In this document: one piece after another, positions 8,281 to 16,481 of the stretch
Position numbering within the stretch: position 1 is the first letter of the stretch
How the letters are laid out: each line of letters starts with the position of its first letter
Origin: an uncultured Rhodospirillaceae bacterium
GTDB taxonomy: Bacteria; Pseudomonadota; Alphaproteobacteria; Rhodospirillales; Magnetospirillaceae
Assembly: GCA_903901915.1 (NCBI GenBank)
Contig: CAIUSV010000046.1
Span: 1-64,000 of the forward strand
Length of the DNA stretch: 64,000 bases
Direction: 5' to 3'
Notes under the pieces: model-generated
The model's database searches: none
What the model was told of the DNA's origin: nothing
What the model saw: the letters and a program-made list of their open reading frames with translations, nothing else
Program-made: the position numbers and the translations under genes

Positions 8281-9056
8281 ACCACCGCTCCGCCCTTACC
8301 CTCCTCGCCCTCCTCCTCATCCTTGCCGCTCCGCCGGCCGGCACCGCCGGGGAGATCATCCCCTGTCCCGACTGTCCGCCCATGGTGGTGATACCGGCGG
8401 GCAGCTCCGTCATGGGCGACGACACCGCCCACGCCGCCGCGGAACGGCCGAGGGTACCGATAACCATCACCCGCCCCTTCGCCCTGTCGCGCACCGAGGT
8501 CACCTTCGACCAATGGCTGGTCTGCGTCACCGACGGCGCCTGCAAGGGCGGCCAGGACGACCACGCCTGGGGGCGGGGCGGCCGGCCGGTCATCAACATC
8601 ACCTGGGACGAAGCGCGCGCCTATGCCGCCTGGGTGCAGCAACGCTCGGGGATGGACTGCCGCCTGCCCACCGAGGCCGAATGGGAATACGCCGCCCGCG
8701 CCGGAACCACCACCGGATATTGGTGGGGCGACACCATCGGCGGCGACAACGCCAACTGCCGCGACTGCCTGAACGGGGAAACGCCCTACGGCACCCGGCC
8801 GGCGGCCAGCTTCAAGCCCAATCCCTGGGGCCTGTACGACATGAACGGCAACGTCTGGGAGTGGACCGCCGATTGCTGGACCCCCGACCACACGGCGAAA
8901 CCGCCATCGGACACCACCACCTGCCGCGAGCGGGTGATCAAGGGCGGATCGTGGTACTACTTCTCGACCATGTCGCGCGCCTCGGCCCGGGCCAAGAACG
9001 ATGTCCGGGCGTGGAGCTACAACATCGGCATCAGGGTGTTGTGCGAACTGCCGTAG
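8277..9056 (+). CDS. Exported FGE/SUMF1-domain protein (formylglycine-generating enzyme-like)
   Basis: This is a 259-aa protein with a Sec signal peptide (hydrophobic run SALTLLALLLILAAPPAGTAG, cleavage around residue 25) and one FGE-sulfatase domain. Domain landmarks are MVVIPAGSSVMGDD, FALSRTEVTFDQWLVCV, DCRLPTEAEWEYAARAG, NPWGLYDMNGNVWEWTADCW and KGGSWYYF near the end, closing with NIGIRVL. True FGEs oxidise a sulfatase Cys to formylglycine; many bacterial SUMF1 proteins have other roles such as carbohydrate or nonribosomal-peptide chemistry or ligand binding. No sulfatase gene is nearby. Several Cys residues occur, some of which could form disulphides in the periplasm. The start ATG overlaps the HybE-like stop (ATGA). 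Confidence 0.85.
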   Translation: MNHRSALTLLALLLILAAPPAGTAGEIIPCPDCPPMVVIPAGSSVMGDDTAHAAAERPRVPITITRPFALSRTEVTFDQWLVCVTDGACKGGQDDHAWGRGGRPVINITWDEARAYAAWVQQRSGMDCRLPTEAEWEYAARAGTTTGYWWGDTIGGDNANCRDCLNGETPYGTRPAASFKPNPWGLYDMNGNVWEWTADCWTPDHTAKPPSDTTTCRERVIKGGSWYYFSTMSRASARAKNDVRAWSYNIGIRVLCELP

Positions 9057-9067
9057 GAGACGCCGGG

Positions 9068-9550
9068 ATGAGCAAGGTTCACTATCCCACCGCCATCGAG
9101 GCCAGTTCGGCCCCGGCCCGGACCCGCCCGTCCAGCTATCCCGAACCGTTCGCGTCGCGGATGGCCGGGCGCGAGAAGCTGCCGCTGGGCGAGGTGTTCG
9201 GCCTGACCAACTTCGGCGTCAACCTCACGCGGTTGAAGCCCGGCGGCGCTTCGGCCTTGCGCCATGCCCATTCCCGCCAGGATGAATTCGTCTATATCAT
9301 CGAGGGAGCTCCGGTCCTGATCACCGACGCCGGCGAAACGCCACTGCGGCCGGGCATGTGCGCCGGGTTCAAGGCCGCGACCGGCGACGGCCACCAGTTG
9401 GTCAACCGCACCTCGTCCGAGGTGGTCTACCTGGAGGTCGGCGACCGCACCCCCGGCGATGCCGCCACCTATCCCGACGACGACATCGCGGCGGAACTGG
9501 CGCCCGACGGCAAATGGCGATTCCGCCACAAGGACGGCACCCCGTACTAA
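9068..9550 (+). CDS. Cupin domain protein, 160 aa
   Basis: This is a small cytosolic protein with one cupin_2 barrel. The first cupin motif is visible as LRHAHSRQDEFVYIIEG (about residues 65-81), with His66, His68, Glu73 as possible metal ligands, and the second as GMCAGFKAATGDGHQLVNRT (98-117). The N-terminal 30 residues (SSYPEPFASRMAGREK) are typical of a conserved proteobacterial cupin group of unknown function. It sits 11 bases after the FGE-like gene and 14 before mobA, so it is co-transcribed with them. The substrate cannot be predicted; a role in sugar or metal-dependent small-molecule chemistry is only inferred from the fold. Confidence 0.83.
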   Translation: MSKVHYPTAIEASSAPARTRPSSYPEPFASRMAGREKLPLGEVFGLTNFGVNLTRLKPGGASALRHAHSRQDEFVYIIEGAPVLITDAGETPLRPGMCAGFKAATGDGHQLVNRTSSEVVYLEVGDRTPGDAATYPDDDIAAELAPDGKWRFRHKDGTPY

Positions 9551-9564
9551 CCCGGAGGCAGCGC

Positions 9565-10188
9565 ATGGAGGTGGCCGGACTGATCCTGGCCGGCGGGCTG
9601 TCGCGCCGCATGGGTGGCGGCGACAAGGGGCTGACCACGGTGGGCGGACACAGCCTGCTGGAGCGGGTCGTCACCCGGCTGACCCCCCAGGTCGGGCCGC
9701 TATTGCTGTCGGCCAACGGAGATCCCGCCCGCTTTCGGTCTTTCGGTCTGCCGGTGGCGGCCGATGTGGTCGAGAATCAAGCCGGGCCGCTGGTCGGTAT
9801 ACTGACCGGTCTGGAATGGTTCGCCGCCCGCCATCCCGAAATCGAATGGATGGTCAGCGCCGCCGCCGACACCCCGCTGTTGCCCACCGATCTGGTCGAA
9901 CGGCTGCTGGCAGCGGCGACGGCGACCGGGGCCGACATCGCCATGCCGCGCAGCGGCGGCCATGCTCATCCGGTATTCGCGCTATGGCCGCTGCGCCTTG
10001 CCGCCGCGTTGCGCCGGGCGGTGGTGAACGACGGCCAGCGCGGCGTCGGGGCCTGGGCCGGCCGCCACCGGGTCGCCACGGTGGATTGGCCGGTGATACC
10101 CAACGACCCGTTCTTCAACGTCAACACCCCGGAGGATCTGGCGGAGCTGCCCAGGATTCTGGCTACTTCCCCGGCTTGTGACGGGTAA
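9565..10188 (+). CDS. mobA: Molybdenum cofactor guanylyltransferase MobA
   Basis: This 207-aa cytosolic nucleotidyltransferase transfers GMP from GTP to molybdopterin-Mo to form MGD for DMSO-reductase-family enzymes. The N-terminal signature LILAGGLSRRMGGGDKGL (residues 6-23) is the MobA GTP-binding motif; NQAGPLVGILTGLEWF (about 71-86), the PLLPTDLV segment after an Asp, and NVNTPEDL near the end are also family features. Length is normal. The ATG at 9565 follows a CGGAGG site. It is last in the HybE-FGE-cupin-MobA operon, which suggests a theme of metalloenzyme maturation. Its 3-prime end overlaps the convergent gamma-carbonic anhydrase-like gene by 26 bases. Confidence 0.93.
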   Translation: MEVAGLILAGGLSRRMGGGDKGLTTVGGHSLLERVVTRLTPQVGPLLLSANGDPARFRSFGLPVAADVVENQAGPLVGILTGLEWFAARHPEIEWMVSAAADTPLLPTDLVERLLAAATATGADIAMPRSGGHAHPVFALWPLRLAAALRRAVVNDGQRGVGAWAGRHRVATVDWPVIPNDPFFNVNTPEDLAELPRILATSPACDG

Positions 10189-10783
10189 GGTCGTCGGGCC
10201 ACAGCACGCTAGGGTCAAGGGTGTCACGACCGGGTTCCGGCGCTTCCAGCGGCTGGCACGGCACCATGGTGGCCAGCGAGCGCCGCGCCAATTCCTGATA
10301 GGCCTGGGTACCGCGAGTCTTGCGCGCCACCTCCTCGTCCCCGAGTTGCCGCAGCACCTTGGCCGGGGTACCGGCCACCAGACTGCGCGGCGGGATCTTC
10401 GTCCCGGCGGTGACGAAGGCCATGGCGGCGACGATGGAACACTCGCCCAGTTCGGCGCCGTCATAGATGGCGCTGTTCATGCCCACCAGACCGTTGCGGC
10501 GAATGACGCAGCCATGCACCACGGCGCCGTGGCCGATATGGCCGTCTTCCTCGATCACGGTGTTGAAGCCGGGCGTGCCGTGAAGAATGCAGTAATCCTG
10601 AATATTGCAGCCGGCGCCGATGATGACGCTGGAAAAGTCGGCGCGTAGCGACGCGCCGGGACCGATATAGCAGCCGGGACCGATGCGTACGTCGCCGATC
10701 AGCACCGCGGTGGGGTGGACGAAGGCGGTGGGATGAACGACGGGAACCATGCCCTCGAAGGCATAGCAAAGACCACCTCTCAT
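10163..10783 (-). CDS. Gamma-carbonic anhydrase / PaaY-like left-handed beta-helix protein
   Basis: This 206-aa protein is built of hexapeptide repeats forming a left-handed beta-helix (VHPTAFVHPTAVLIGDVRIG and onward). Three His residues at 68, 85 and 90 (ILHGT and GHGAVVHG) sit at the zinc-ligand spacing of gamma-carbonic anhydrases. The C-terminal tail with AYQELARRSLATM resembles PaaY of the phenylacetate pathway, a thioesterase-like gamma-CA homologue. Its start overlaps the stop of the upstream hot-dog thioesterase gene by four bases, so both are one operon, which supports a role in acyl-CoA housekeeping. No other paa gene is present, so carbonic anhydrase or unknown hydrolase activity is equally possible. 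Confidence 0.85.
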   Translation of the reverse strand: MRGGLCYAFEGMVPVVHPTAFVHPTAVLIGDVRIGPGCYIGPGASLRADFSSVIIGAGCNIQDYCILHGTPGFNTVIEEDGHIGHGAVVHGCVIRRNGLVGMNSAIYDGAELGECSIVAAMAFVTAGTKIPPRSLVAGTPAKVLRQLGDEEVARKTRGTQAYQELARRSLATMVPCQPLEAPEPGRDTLDPSVLWPDDLTRHKPGK

Positions 10784-11229
10784 GAAATCCTCCGGTGGCG
10801 CTCGAACACGGCGCGGACGGTATCGGGAATGGGAACCGGCCGCTGGCTGGCGCGGTCGACGAAGACGTGGATCCAGTGTCCCTCGGCGGCGGCCTCGTCC
10901 GCGCCCGCCTCGAACAGCGCCAGACCGTAACGGGCACTGGTGCGCCCCATGTGGTCGATGCGGATGCCGGCGACCACCCCGGTCGGATAGGACAGCGGCC
11001 GGATGAACCGGCACTGGGTCTCGGCAGCGAAGGTGATGACCGGCGAGTTCAGCAGGTCGATGCCGCACGGCCCACGCAAAAACGCCACCACCACATGCTC
11101 GAAGAAACGCTGATAGACCACGTTGTTGAGGTGGCCGAACATGTCGTTGTCCGACCAGCGGGTCTGGACATCCACCCGAAAGGGATAGTCCGCCTGTCGC
11201 CCCGGTTCCTTTTTGTGGCCGCCGCTCAT
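10780..11229 (-). CDS. Acyl-CoA thioesterase, 4HBT hot-dog family
   Basis: This is a 149-aa single hot-dog-fold protein. The signature TRWSDNDMFGHLNNVVYQRF (residues 23-42) contains the D-x-D-x-x-G-H-x-N-N pattern of 4-hydroxybenzoyl-CoA thioesterase/YbgC-type enzymes, with Asp27 or Asp29 as likely catalytic residue. The central segment AETQCRFIRPLSYPTGVVAG is also typical. It probably hydrolyses a short or aromatic acyl-CoA in the cytosol; the substrate is not predictable. The start ATG at 11229 follows the charged N-terminus expected for the family. It is upstream of, and overlaps by four bases, the PaaY-like gene. Confidence 0.88.
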   Translation of the reverse strand: MSGGHKKEPGRQADYPFRVDVQTRWSDNDMFGHLNNVVYQRFFEHVVVAFLRGPCGIDLLNSPVITFAAETQCRFIRPLSYPTGVVAGIRIDHMGRTSARYGLALFEAGADEAAAEGHWIHVFVDRASQRPVPIPDTVRAVFERHRRIS

Positions 11230-11293
11230 TCGCGCTCTCTCCCGATCCGTACCACCGAGATAGCGCGTCCCAATTCGGCCTTCAAGTACCGAT

Positions 11294-11476
11294 TTACCGT
11301 TTGAAGAACGCCTCGGCCCCGGCCCGTACCGATTCCTTACGGGTTATGGCCTCCTTGACCCGGCCGATCTCGACCTCCAGTTCCCCGATATAGTCGCGCA
11401 GTTCCTCGACCGACATGGGGTCGAGGTTCTTGAGGGCCGCAGCCTTCTTGCGCGGTTCCAGGTCATCGATGTCCAT
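11294..11476 (-). CDS. DUF1192 family small protein
   Basis: This is a 60-aa protein, MDIDDLEPRKKAAALKNLDP then a helical MSVEELRDYIGELEVEIGRV, which matches the DUF1192 family found across alphaproteobacteria. The second half is a predicted amphipathic coiled-coil helix. Function is unknown. The open frame reaches to 11704 but the ATG at 11476 is the family start; the rest is antisense to the quinone oxidoreductase gene. It is divergent from that gene with 75 bases between starts. In other alphaproteobacteria a DUF1192 gene often sits beside a zinc-type quinone oxidoreductase gene, as here, which supports the call. Confidence 0.85.
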   Translation of the reverse strand: MDIDDLEPRKKAAALKNLDPMSVEELRDYIGELEVEIGRVKEAITRKESVRAGAEAFFKR

Positions 11477-11551
11477 GGCGGCCGTCCTTACTTGCCAGAG
11501 CGCCCCGAAGGTACCAGATTGACAGCCGCTCCGACAGACGAGGGAACGACT

Positions 11552-12544
11552 ATGCTGCCCGACGGCATGACCTGCATCGAGATTTCGGCCCCCGGCGGCC
11601 CCGACGTGCTGGTTCCGGCCATACGGCCGACACCGAAGCCCGGCCCCGGCGAAGTGGTGATCAAGGTCGCGGCCGCCGGTATCAACCGTCCCGACGTGCT
11701 GCAACGCCAGGGGGCCTATCCGCCGCCGCCCGGCGCCTCGGACCTGCCCGGCCTGGAGGTCGCCGGCACCGTCGTCGCGCTTGGCGACGGTGCCGCCGCT
11801 GTGGCGGTCGGTGATGCGGTCTGCGCCCTGGTGGCGGGTGGCGGCTATGCCGAATACTGCGTCGCCGATGCCCGACTGTGCCTGCCGCTGCCCGCCGGCT
11901 ACGACACGACCCGCGCCGCCGCGCTACCCGAGACCTTCTTCACCGTCTGGCACAACGTGGTCGAGCGCGGCCGGTTGCAGGAGGGGGAAAGCTTCCTGGT
12001 CCACGGCGGCGCCGGCGGGATCGGCACCACCGCCATCCAGATGGCCAAGGCGCTGGGCGCCACCGTCTTCGCCACCGCCTCCGGCCCGATCAAGGCCGAG
12101 GCCTGCGCCCGGCTGGGGGCCGACCACGCCATCGACTACACCGCGCGGGATTTCGTCGAGGCGGTCAAGTCCGCCACCGCCGGCAAGGGGGTTGATGTCA
12201 TCCTCGACATGGTGGGAGGCGACTACATCGCCCGCAACCTCCGGTCGTTGGCCTTCGATGGCCGGCTGGTCTCCATCGCCTTCCTTCGGGGTTCGACAAC
12301 GGAACTGAACCTGATGCCGGTGATGCTGCGCCGCCTGACGCTGACCGGATCGACGCTGCGGCCCCAGTCCAACGATGCCAAGGCCCGCATGGCCGACGGC
12401 CTGCGCCGGCGGATCTGGCCACTGCTGGACCGGGGCGGCATCGCCCCGGTAATCCACGCCACCTTCCCGCTGGCCCAGGCGGCGGCGGCTCATCGCCTGA
12501 TGGAAGAGAACACCCATATCGGTAAGATCGTTCTGACGATTTGA
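11552..12544 (+). CDS. NAD(P)H:quinone oxidoreductase, zinc-free MDR family (PIG3-like)
   Basis: This 330-aa enzyme belongs to the medium-chain dehydrogenase/reductase superfamily, quinone-reductase branch. Features are the N-terminal GroES-like domain with AAGINRPDVLQRQGAYPPPP, then a Rossmann domain with the nucleotide-binding VHGGAGGIGTTAIQMAKALG (about residues 151-170), GADHAIDYT and ILDMVGGDYIARNL. The structural zinc cysteines of alcohol dehydrogenases are absent. It most resembles the TP53I3/PIG3 group, which reduces quinones with NADPH in the cytosol. The ATG at 11552 has a GAGGGA site upstream; ATG 11567 is an alternative. It is followed 50 bases later by trcR on the same strand. 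Confidence 0.9.
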   Translation: MLPDGMTCIEISAPGGPDVLVPAIRPTPKPGPGEVVIKVAAAGINRPDVLQRQGAYPPPPGASDLPGLEVAGTVVALGDGAAAVAVGDAVCALVAGGGYAEYCVADARLCLPLPAGYDTTRAAALPETFFTVWHNVVERGRLQEGESFLVHGGAGGIGTTAIQMAKALGATVFATASGPIKAEACARLGADHAIDYTARDFVEAVKSATAGKGVDVILDMVGGDYIARNLRSLAFDGRLVSIAFLRGSTTELNLMPVMLRRLTLTGSTLRPQSNDAKARMADGLRRRIWPLLDRGGIAPVIHATFPLAQAAAAHRLMEENTHIGKIVLTI

Positions 12545-12594
12545 CCGATGCCGCTTTCGCCCATATAACTGGCCCGGATTTTCCTGGAGGACCC

Positions 12595-13176
12595 ATGGCT
12601 CTGCCGCTCATGCCCAAGGCGACCGCCGTCTGGCTGGTCGAGAACACCGCTCTCACCTTCGAGCAGATCGCCGATTTCTGCGGCCTTCACCCGCTGGAGG
12701 TCCAGGCCATCGCCGATGGCGAGGTGGCGGCCGGTATCGTCGGCCTCGACCCCGTCGCCAACGGTCAGGTGGCGCGCGGCGAGATCGAGCGCTGCGAGGG
12801 CAATCCCGACGGTCGTCTCAAGATCACCGTCACCGACATTCCGCAGCCGCGCGCCAAGCAAAAGGGTGCCCGTTATACGCCGGTGTCCAAGCGCCAGGAC
12901 CGGCCCGACGCCATCGCCTGGATTCTCAAGCATCATCCCGAACTGTCGGACGCCACCATCTCCAAACTGATCGGCACGACCAAGCCGACCATCCAGTCGG
13001 TGCGCGACAAGACCCACTGGAACGCCACCAACATCAAGCCGCGCAACCCGGTGACCCTGGGTATGTGCACCGAGGCCGAGCTGGAAAAGGTGGTGGCGCT
13101 GTCCGGCCGTGGCCGTCACGCCGAACCGGCCCGCGCCGAAGACGCCGCCACCCCGGCGGACCCGCACGAAGACTGA
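12595..13176 (+). CDS. trcR: Cell cycle transcriptional regulator TrcR (DUF1013)
   Basis: This 193-aa protein matches the alphaproteobacterial DUF1013 family, renamed TrcR. It starts MALPLMPKATAVWLVENTAL and shows LTFEQIADFCGLHPLEVQAI (20-39), a helix-turn-helix-like segment, and a second HTH-like part ELSDATISKLIGTTKPTIQS. The family is essential or near-essential in several alphaproteobacteria and acts with the CtrA/GcrA-era regulators; I rely on family knowledge for that. An excellent CTGGAGG site precedes ATG 12595. The charged C-terminal tail (after residue 170) is variable. A GC-rich hairpin follows the stop. Confidence 0.92.
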   Translation: MALPLMPKATAVWLVENTALTFEQIADFCGLHPLEVQAIADGEVAAGIVGLDPVANGQVARGEIERCEGNPDGRLKITVTDIPQPRAKQKGARYTPVSKRQDRPDAIAWILKHHPELSDATISKLIGTTKPTIQSVRDKTHWNATNIKPRNPVTLGMCTEAELEKVVALSGRGRHAEPARAEDAATPADPHED

Positions 13177-13187
13177 TCCAACCAGGG

Positions 13188-13212
13188 GCGGGCGGTCCCC
13201 CTGACCGCCCGC
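13188..13212. terminator. GC-rich hairpin between convergent trcR and AsmA-like genes
   Basis: GCGGGCGGTC (13188-13197) pairs perfectly with GACCGCCCGC (13203-13212) around a five-base loop. It lies 11 bases after the trcR stop and 15 before the end of the convergent gene. No clear T-run follows on either strand, so it may end transcription weakly or only protect 3-prime ends. Confidence 0.5.
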
Positions 13213-13227
13213 GACTTCGGCGCCGCC

Positions 13228-16200
13228 CTACTTCGGCGCGCTGTCCTTGCGGGCGTCGGTCTCGCTGCCGTCGTCGAAGACGTTGAACAGATTACGCAGA
13301 AAGCCCGGCGTCAGCATCGCCAGCGGGTTGACCGCCACCGACGGATCGTCGGCCGGCCCCTTCATGGTATAGTTGAAGGCAAGGATGCCGCCCCCCTTCT
13401 CGCCGCCGGTGACCAGCCAGCCCAGAACCGGAATCTTGCCGAGCACGCTGTTGATCACATAGGCCGGCACCACGGTGCCTTCCATGGCGAGACGCCCGTG
13501 GTCGAGGTCGATCTGGCCCTTGGCGGTGATGCCCAGCGCCGCCCCCCAGGCACGGACGTCATGGACCTCCACCAGACCGTCGGACAGGGTGAACGGCGCT
13601 TCCAGCGACGAAAAGCCGACGCCTTCGCCCCGCAATACATCGACAACCCCGGTCAGCGCCACCACCGTCATCAGCCGGGCCAGCGCCGGGGCGTTGCGCA
13701 CATGATAGTCGGCGACCTTGATGGTGCCGACGAAGGGCTGATCCTTTTGGGCGTCATCGATATAGCCTTCGACGTTGAGATCGCCGCCCATCAGATCGTC
13801 GTAGAGGTCGAACGCCCGCATCACCGCACCGGCATCGGCCGAGGTCACCGAGAAGTTGCGCCGCCTCGGCCCGCCGGGTTGCAGGGTGACGGCGAAGGGC
13901 TTGCCGGCGCCGACGCTGCCCTTGATGACGGCGGTACGCCAGTCCACCGCATCGCGTTGCAGATTGACGGTGGCGTTGGTCAGGCCGCCCTTGTCCGACA
14001 GCCACATGGTCTTGGCGGTGGCGGCGACCGTCATGGCCGGGGGCTTGTCGGCCTCCGGGTCCTTGCCCTTGCCGTCCTTCTCCGCCGGATCGCGCGCGAC
14101 CGCCGGCTGAGCATCGAAGCTGGCGCCCTTGAAGACGATGTCGAGACCGGCGTGGGCGGGGCGGATGGCGATGGAGCCTTCACCGTTGGTGCGGCCATAG
14201 GCCAGCTTGGCGAACTCGACCAGACGGGCGTTGCCCTCGGAAGAAAACATCACCGAACCACGGGCATCCAGATCGCCGGCGGCCACGGCAAACCGTGGAA
14301 CCGACGTGATCACCCGGTTGTTAAGCCGGACGGCGACCTCGGCCACGCCGGGCTTGCCGGGGTCCTTGGTCCAGCCGAGACCGGGCAACTGCATGCGGGC
14401 CGAGGCCAGATCCATCCGCGCCTCGATCTCGCCCTTGCCGCCGTCCGAGAAGGTGGCGACGACGTCCGCCGCCACCGGCCCGGCGACGAAGGGCGCCACG
14501 AAGGGCGGACCATCGAGGCCGAGTTGCCGACGCTGTTCCTCGCTCACCGCCGGCGCCCTGAGCTGATAGCGGCTGCGGAACGGCACGCCCTTGGCCGAAA
14601 AATTCTCGCGCCAGCTCAATGCCCCCGGAATGGACCCCAGCACCACCGGCCCGGTGGCATCCAGCCCGCCGCCGTCGATGCGCAGGTCAAGCAAGCCGTC
14701 GACCAGATCAAGCCCCATCATCACCTTGGGAATGGTCACGCCCTTGACCGTGGCGTTAGCCTTGATCGCCAGATCATCCAGCCGGAGGGTCTTGAGCATG
14801 GGGAACTTGAGCCGAAGCCGCGTCACCGCCTCGCCGCCGACCTTGCCCGGCTCGATGCCCAGCGCCTGGGCATAGCGCAACGGCGGACTGTCGATCAGGC
14901 GAAGCGCATCGGTCGCCGGCCCGGCAATGGTCAGGTCGATGTCGGCGAACTGGTCGTCCTTGTCCAGCTCGGTGAAGTGAATGCTGCCTTCCTTCAGCCG
15001 AAGTCCAAACACCTCGCCCGCCTTCAGCGCGATGCGGAAACTGTTGGAATCGAAGGTACACACCGCCGCGGCGTTCTTCGCCACCGGCATGGGATGGAGG
15101 TAATCGACGCTGACGCCCTCCGGCCGGACCTCGCCGCCGAGATGATCGATCACCAGATCGTCGAACCGTCCCGACGGCGAGCGCGCCGACAGGACGATAT
15201 TGGCTTCCCGCACCATGCCCCGGCTGAGATTGGGTACCACCCAGTCGCGGGCGTTGTCGGCCAATCCCTTGGGCCAGACGTCGTGTACGGAATCCACCGG
15301 CACGTCGCGCAACGATCCCTCGGCCTTGATCGAGGTCTCGCCGCCCAACCCGTCCAACACCGCCGCCAGCGTCATCGACGGCCCGCCAAGGTCGATACGC
15401 AGCTCGGACAGATCCAACCGGGTCATGCCGCGACCGAACTCCCCCCGAAGGGACGCGGCGGACACCGCATGGCTGCCGGCGAACGGCGCCGGAATCTGCA
15501 AGGTGCCGGCACCGCCGGAAATGTCGAAAGCCAGCCGCTCGATCTCGCCCGAACCGGCGAGACGGACACGGATGGTACCGCCCAGCGGCATGTCGATCAC
15601 CCCAAGCTGGGTCATGGGGCCGCCAAAGCGCGCCAGCACCGCCGGACGGAAGCCGCCGATACGAAATTCACCGTCCACCGCGCCATCGACCTTGCGATAG
15701 AGCGCCTCCAGCCCCAGTTCCCCCCGCTCGCCGGCCAGATCCAGAACCGCCCGGCCGGTGGCCGCCACCCCGTCATCGACCCGGCGAACCTCCAGATCGG
15801 TGCCGGGGGCATGCCAGTTGGTCGCCAGCGCCCGGTCCTCGACCAGGATCTCGGCATTGCGAATGGTCAACCCCTGCAAGGCGCGACCGGGCTTGGTCGG
15901 ATCGGGATCACCCAGCAGGGCGTCCTTGACCGCGGCGATCACCGCGCCGGCCTCGGTCGGCGTGTCGTCGACGGTGTCGCCGCCGATCCCCCATTGCAGA
16001 ACCCCGGACGGGTCGCGGACCAGATGCACCCTCGGCCCATAGAGGCGAATGGAGTTGGGGGCGACGACGCCATAGAGCAGGGCGCGGCCGCTGAGGCTCA
16101 TCGCCATGTCGGGAACCGAGGCGACGGGTTGATCCCGGCCGGCGACATAGGCCCGCACGTTCAGCGCGCGGATCTCCAACATGCGGCCGCCGCCCGCCGC

Positions 16201-16398
16201 CGCCAGCGCCGTGCTGTCAAGCCGCACCGTCAGCGAGCCGTCCTTGGCGGTCAACGCCTCCTCGATATAGGGGGTGAGGAAATCAAGCGTGATCGGCCCG
16301 CTGGAAAGGCGCCAGGCGAATAGAGGGATCACGATCAACAGGCCTGCCAGGACAGTCCCGAGAAGCTGGAACAGATTCCTAACGGCGCCGTGAACCAC
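13228..16398 (-). CDS. YhdP/AsmA-like envelope protein (DUF3971 and AsmA-like C-terminal region)
   Basis: This is a very long (1056 aa) envelope protein with one N-terminal membrane anchor (residues 8-28, FQLLGTVLAGLLIVIPLFAW) and a large periplasmic part of beta-strand-rich repeats. The pattern fits the AsmA-like/DUF3971 (YhdP) superfamily, whose members are bridge-like proteins thought to move phospholipids to the outer membrane. The C-terminal region (VEGYIDDAQKDQPFVGTIKV, then the Asp-rich LDHGRLAMEGTVVPAYVINS) matches the AsmA-like C domain. I chose GTG 16398 because a GGAGG site lies nine bases upstream and it places the membrane helix near the start; GTG 16461 is an alternative. It is divergent from glnE. 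Confidence 0.85.
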   Translation of the reverse strand: MVHGAVRNLFQLLGTVLAGLLIVIPLFAWRLSSGPITLDFLTPYIEEALTAKDGSLTVRLDSTALAAAGGGRMLEIRALNVRAYVAGRDQPVASVPDMAMSLSGRALLYGVVAPNSIRLYGPRVHLVRDPSGVLQWGIGGDTVDDTPTEAGAVIAAVKDALLGDPDPTKPGRALQGLTIRNAEILVEDRALATNWHAPGTDLEVRRVDDGVAATGRAVLDLAGERGELGLEALYRKVDGAVDGEFRIGGFRPAVLARFGGPMTQLGVIDMPLGGTIRVRLAGSGEIERLAFDISGGAGTLQIPAPFAGSHAVSAASLRGEFGRGMTRLDLSELRIDLGGPSMTLAAVLDGLGGETSIKAEGSLRDVPVDSVHDVWPKGLADNARDWVVPNLSRGMVREANIVLSARSPSGRFDDLVIDHLGGEVRPEGVSVDYLHPMPVAKNAAAVCTFDSNSFRIALKAGEVFGLRLKEGSIHFTELDKDDQFADIDLTIAGPATDALRLIDSPPLRYAQALGIEPGKVGGEAVTRLRLKFPMLKTLRLDDLAIKANATVKGVTIPKVMMGLDLVDGLLDLRIDGGGLDATGPVVLGSIPGALSWRENFSAKGVPFRSRYQLRAPAVSEEQRRQLGLDGPPFVAPFVAGPVAADVVATFSDGGKGEIEARMDLASARMQLPGLGWTKDPGKPGVAEVAVRLNNRVITSVPRFAVAAGDLDARGSVMFSSEGNARLVEFAKLAYGRTNGEGSIAIRPAHAGLDIVFKGASFDAQPAVARDPAEKDGKGKDPEADKPPAMTVAATAKTMWLSDKGGLTNATVNLQRDAVDWRTAVIKGSVGAGKPFAVTLQPGGPRRRNFSVTSADAGAVMRAFDLYDDLMGGDLNVEGYIDDAQKDQPFVGTIKVADYHVRNAPALARLMTVVALTGVVDVLRGEGVGFSSLEAPFTLSDGLVEVHDVRAWGAALGITAKGQIDLDHGRLAMEGTVVPAYVINSVLGKIPVLGWLVTGGEKGGGILAFNYTMKGPADDPSVAVNPLAMLTPGFLRNLFNVFDDGSETDARKDSAPK

Positions 16399-16481
16399 TC
16401 GAACCAGCCTCCATGTGCCCTTGACCCTCGTTGCCGCAATGCCCAAGGTGGAACCAACCACAACATCTGGGGTCGTACAAG

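Noticed and set aside
13498-16323. Long plus-strand open frame of 941 codons
   Set aside because: It is fully antisense to the AsmA-like gene; composition is rich in His, Gly, Arg and Gln as expected for a shadow frame in high-GC DNA, and no domain is recognisable.
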